A DNA stretch of 8,345 nt, taken from positions 1 to 8,345 of the forward strand of contig DIVM01000253.1 in the NCBI GenBank assembly GCA_002435835.1. The letters run 5' to 3'. Source of the DNA: Firmicutes bacterium UBA6132. Its GTDB lineage: Bacteria > Bacillota_A > Clostridia > Tissierellales > Sedimentibacteraceae. This document shows positions 7,570 through 8,345 of the stretch, one piece after another. A program made the translations under genes and the position numbers. The notes under the pieces were generated by a model that was given only the letters and a program-made list of their open reading frames with translations, was not told the origin of the DNA and ran no database searches. Numbering within the stretch: the stretch's first letter is position 1; every line of letters starts with the position of its first letter.

Positions 7570-7612
7570 TGAAAAAAAGACTGAAAAAAGACTGAAAAAG
7601 ACTGGTAAAAAA
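7570..7612. repeat. phased A-tracts with TG(A)nGAC microrepeat
   Basis: Three consecutive units TGAAAAAAAGAC, TGAAAAAAGAC and TGAAAAAGAC (7570-7602) have A-runs of 7, 6 and 5, followed by an A6 run at 7607-7612. The runs start at 7572, 7584, 7595 and 7607, i.e. 11-12 bp apart, close to one helical turn, which is expected to curve DNA. They lie between inverted copies A and B; a further TTGAAAAAAAGAC follows copy B at 7649-7661. Confidence 0.75.
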
Positions 7613-7622
7613 TGTATTTTGC

Positions 7623-7643
7623 TTGAAGAACTTTATTTGCCTA
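7623..7643 (-). repeat. inverted copy B of the core
   Basis: TTGAAGAACTTTATT at 7623-7637, extended by TGCCTA; it differs from copy A by one base in 21. It begins 88 bp after copy A. Both copies are followed by CTAAAA and, a little further on, by TTGAAAAAAAGAC, so A and B may derive from duplication of a longer unit. Confidence 0.92.
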
Positions 7644-7714
7644 AAAAATTGAAAAAAAGACGGGAAGAGGAGTTGGAGGAAGGGGTTTGTGGAATTGGTA
7701 TAAAATGGTAGGCG

Positions 7715-7729
7715 TTGAAGAACTTTATT
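7715..7729 (-). repeat. inverted copy C of the core (outermost)
   Basis: TTGAAGAACTTTATT, preceded by CG as in the complement of the 7317 copy. It lies 92 bp after copy B. Its outer flank is AGTGGATAACA, unlike the TACCTA/TGCCTA flank of A and B, as expected for a terminal site. Confidence 0.92.
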
Positions 7730-7965
7730 AGTGGATAACATAGTACGGGACATTGATTTTTTTATAATATAATTTAGTTAATTTAAATGGGAATTAGGAA
7801 AAAGGATAATTATTAATACGTGATACAAGGTTCTAATCTTGCAATTCTTTTAGAAATATTTAAGTTACTTAACTAAAAGTTAAGCTAAGGAATGTACAAG
7901 AGTTGTAGCTGGTAAATTAATGGCTGAATTAGAATAAAATTAAAATATTTTATAATTTAAATAGC

Positions 7966-8008
7966 AGAAGAACTTAATTTTTTATAAGGAATAAGTTCTT
8001 TTATTTTT
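7966..8008 (+). terminator. terminator-like hairpin in the gap before the last gene
   Basis: AAGAACTTA (7968-7976) pairs with TAAGTTCTT (7992-8000); two more outer pairs (one G-U) are possible. The loop is 15 nt and the + strand continues TTATTTTTAC. No intact gene ends just upstream, so it may terminate a lost gene or readthrough from the left. Confidence 0.5.
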
Positions 8009-8047
8009 ACCAAATAATTGGAACTTTTTAAATAATATTGCGTCTAA

Positions 8048-8053
8048 TATAAT
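8048..8053 (+). promoter_or_regulatory. possible -10 box for the membrane-protein gene
   Basis: TATAAT 35 bp upstream of the ATG at 8088. No good -35 box lies at 16-18 bp; the nearest candidate, TTGGAA at 8018-8023, is 24 bp away. Weak evidence beyond position. Confidence 0.3.
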
Positions 8054-8087
8054 AGCAACTATTAATCAAATTTGTATGGAGATTATT

Positions 8088-8345
8088 ATGAAAATAAAAT
8101 TATGGATTAAATATTTGATTTACATCACTTTAATATATTTAATTGTATTTGGAGAACAGCAAATTTTAACTATTATTAACGAAAGAGCAAAAAGGTATTT
8201 TGAATTTACCGCCTTTTATGAGATTTTTTTGATGGTTGTCTTTAATGGAGTTATAGGAATATTATTAGGATTAGAATATTTATTATGTGAAATGAAAAAA
8301 GAAGGTAATTGGAAAATTAATTTACCAAAATTAGTTTTAATGGGA
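8088..8345 (+). CDS. unrecognised membrane protein, N-terminal 86 residues
   Basis: An open frame from ATG at 8088 to the window end without a stop, preceded by TGGAGA (GGAG at 8078-8081) six bases upstream, a good ribosome-binding site. The protein starts MKIKLWIKYLIYITLIYLIV, a hydrophobic N-terminal helix (about residues 5-21). A charged stretch, NERAKRYFEF (31-40), follows, and then a second hydrophobic helix (about 44-66, FYEIFLMVVFNGVIGILLGL). After that comes a basic loop, CEMKKEGNWKINLPK, and the start of another segment. It is most likely a small multi-pass membrane protein of unknown function. I do not recognise a family. Codon use and base composition match the rest of the window. 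Confidence 0.72.
   Translation, partial: MKIKLWIKYLIYITLIYLIVFGEQQILTIINERAKRYFEFTAFYEIFLMVVFNGVIGILLGLEYLLCEMKKEGNWKINLPKLVLMG

Larger units (their letters stand above)
7253..7752. mobile_element. gene-less element with multi-site inverted ends, resembling mini Tn7/Mu-type ends
   Basis: A block of about 0.5 kb bounded by clustered copies of AATAAAGTTCTTCAA: three forward copies at 7275-7331 and three inverted copies at 7535-7729. The outermost copies at each side are preceded by TGT at the same distance (TGTATTC at 7264; complement of GGATAACA ending at 7740), which suggests TG...CA termini at 7264 and 7740. Alternative outer ends are TGTGAA at 7253 and GGGACA ending at 7752; I give the larger limits. 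The interior has no credible gene. One end is compact (21-bp phased sites, next to recR) and the other spread (sites about 90 bp apart), as in Tn7, where TnsB binds several sites per end. No target-site duplication is apparent with either set of ends (GAGGG/TTGAT or ATATT/TAGTA). Classification is inference; it could be a MITE-like derivative or a deletion remnant. Confidence 0.55.
7753..8087. other. AT-rich intergenic stretch without a recognisable gene
   Basis: No open frame with a convincing start and ribosome-binding site is seen on either strand. It contains TATAATATAAT at 7763-7773 without a matching -35 box and a small perfect hairpin CTTAACT-AAA-AGTTAAG at 7868-7884 with no T-tract. 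It also holds a terminator-like hairpin and the leader of the last gene (both listed separately). A short frame ending at TAA near 7938 (ECTRVVAGKLMAELE) could be the decayed tail of a gene but matches nothing I recognise. Confidence 0.6.

Noticed and set aside
7275..7729. CRISPR array
   Set aside because: The copies are in opposite orientations on the two sides. The direct copies are only 21 bp apart with no room for spacers, and no cas genes are present.
7553..7753. 66-residue open frame on the - strand across the far end of the repeat block
   Set aside because: Its Phe/Ser-rich translation is simply the complement of the A-rich and G-rich tracts and the repeats; there is no domain or convincing ribosome-binding site.
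7893..7940. Short frame ECTRVVAGKLMAELE as a gene remnant
   Set aside because: Fifteen residues with no recognised family and no start signal cannot support a pseudogene call.

Overview
This window looks like chromosomal DNA from a low-GC Firmicute of the Clostridium type. The DNA is strongly A+T-rich, genes use AT-ending codons, ribosome-binding sites are AGGAGG-like, and the conserved dnaX - ebfC (yaaK) - recR cluster is present. All recognised genes lie on the + strand. I see no rRNA, tRNA or CRISPR array.

Left part (1-3390): the window opens inside the last gene of a 2-oxoacid:ferredoxin oxidoreductase operon (gamma subunit). After a hairpin comes a two-gene transport unit: a 12-TM MFS permease and an NhaC-family sodium-coupled antiporter, closed by a very strong intrinsic terminator. 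The juxtaposition suggests uptake or export of a small organic or amino acid linked to sodium gradients, but no substrate can be read from sequence. Middle (3390-4550): a single EamA/DMT-type exporter with its own good sigma-A promoter.

Right-centre (4526-7247): an operon from an extended -10 promoter encodes the DNA polymerase III tau subunit (DnaX), the YbaB/EbfC nucleoid-associated protein and the recombination mediator RecR. Short gaps, and an ebfC-recR overlap of TAATG type, indicate translational coupling. dnaX carries a compound slippery sequence with a nearby -1 stop, which could give a shorter gamma-like product.

Right end (about 7253-7752): directly after recR lies a gene-less block of about 0.5 kb unlike the rest of the window. 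It has three copies of a 15-bp core (AATAAAGTTCTTCAA, one degenerate) phased exactly 21 bp apart on the recR side, and three inverted copies spaced about 90 bp apart on the far side. Between them are a hairpin terminator, a tract almost devoid of G on the + strand, and helically phased A-tracts. This layout resembles the ends of Tn7/Mu-type (TnsB/MuA-like) transposons, which carry multiple transposase-binding sites, one end compact and the other spread. I interpret it as a miniature or deleted element of that class lacking its transposition genes; this is inference. Beyond it are an AT-rich gap with a terminator-like hairpin and the start of an unrecognised membrane protein that runs off the window.
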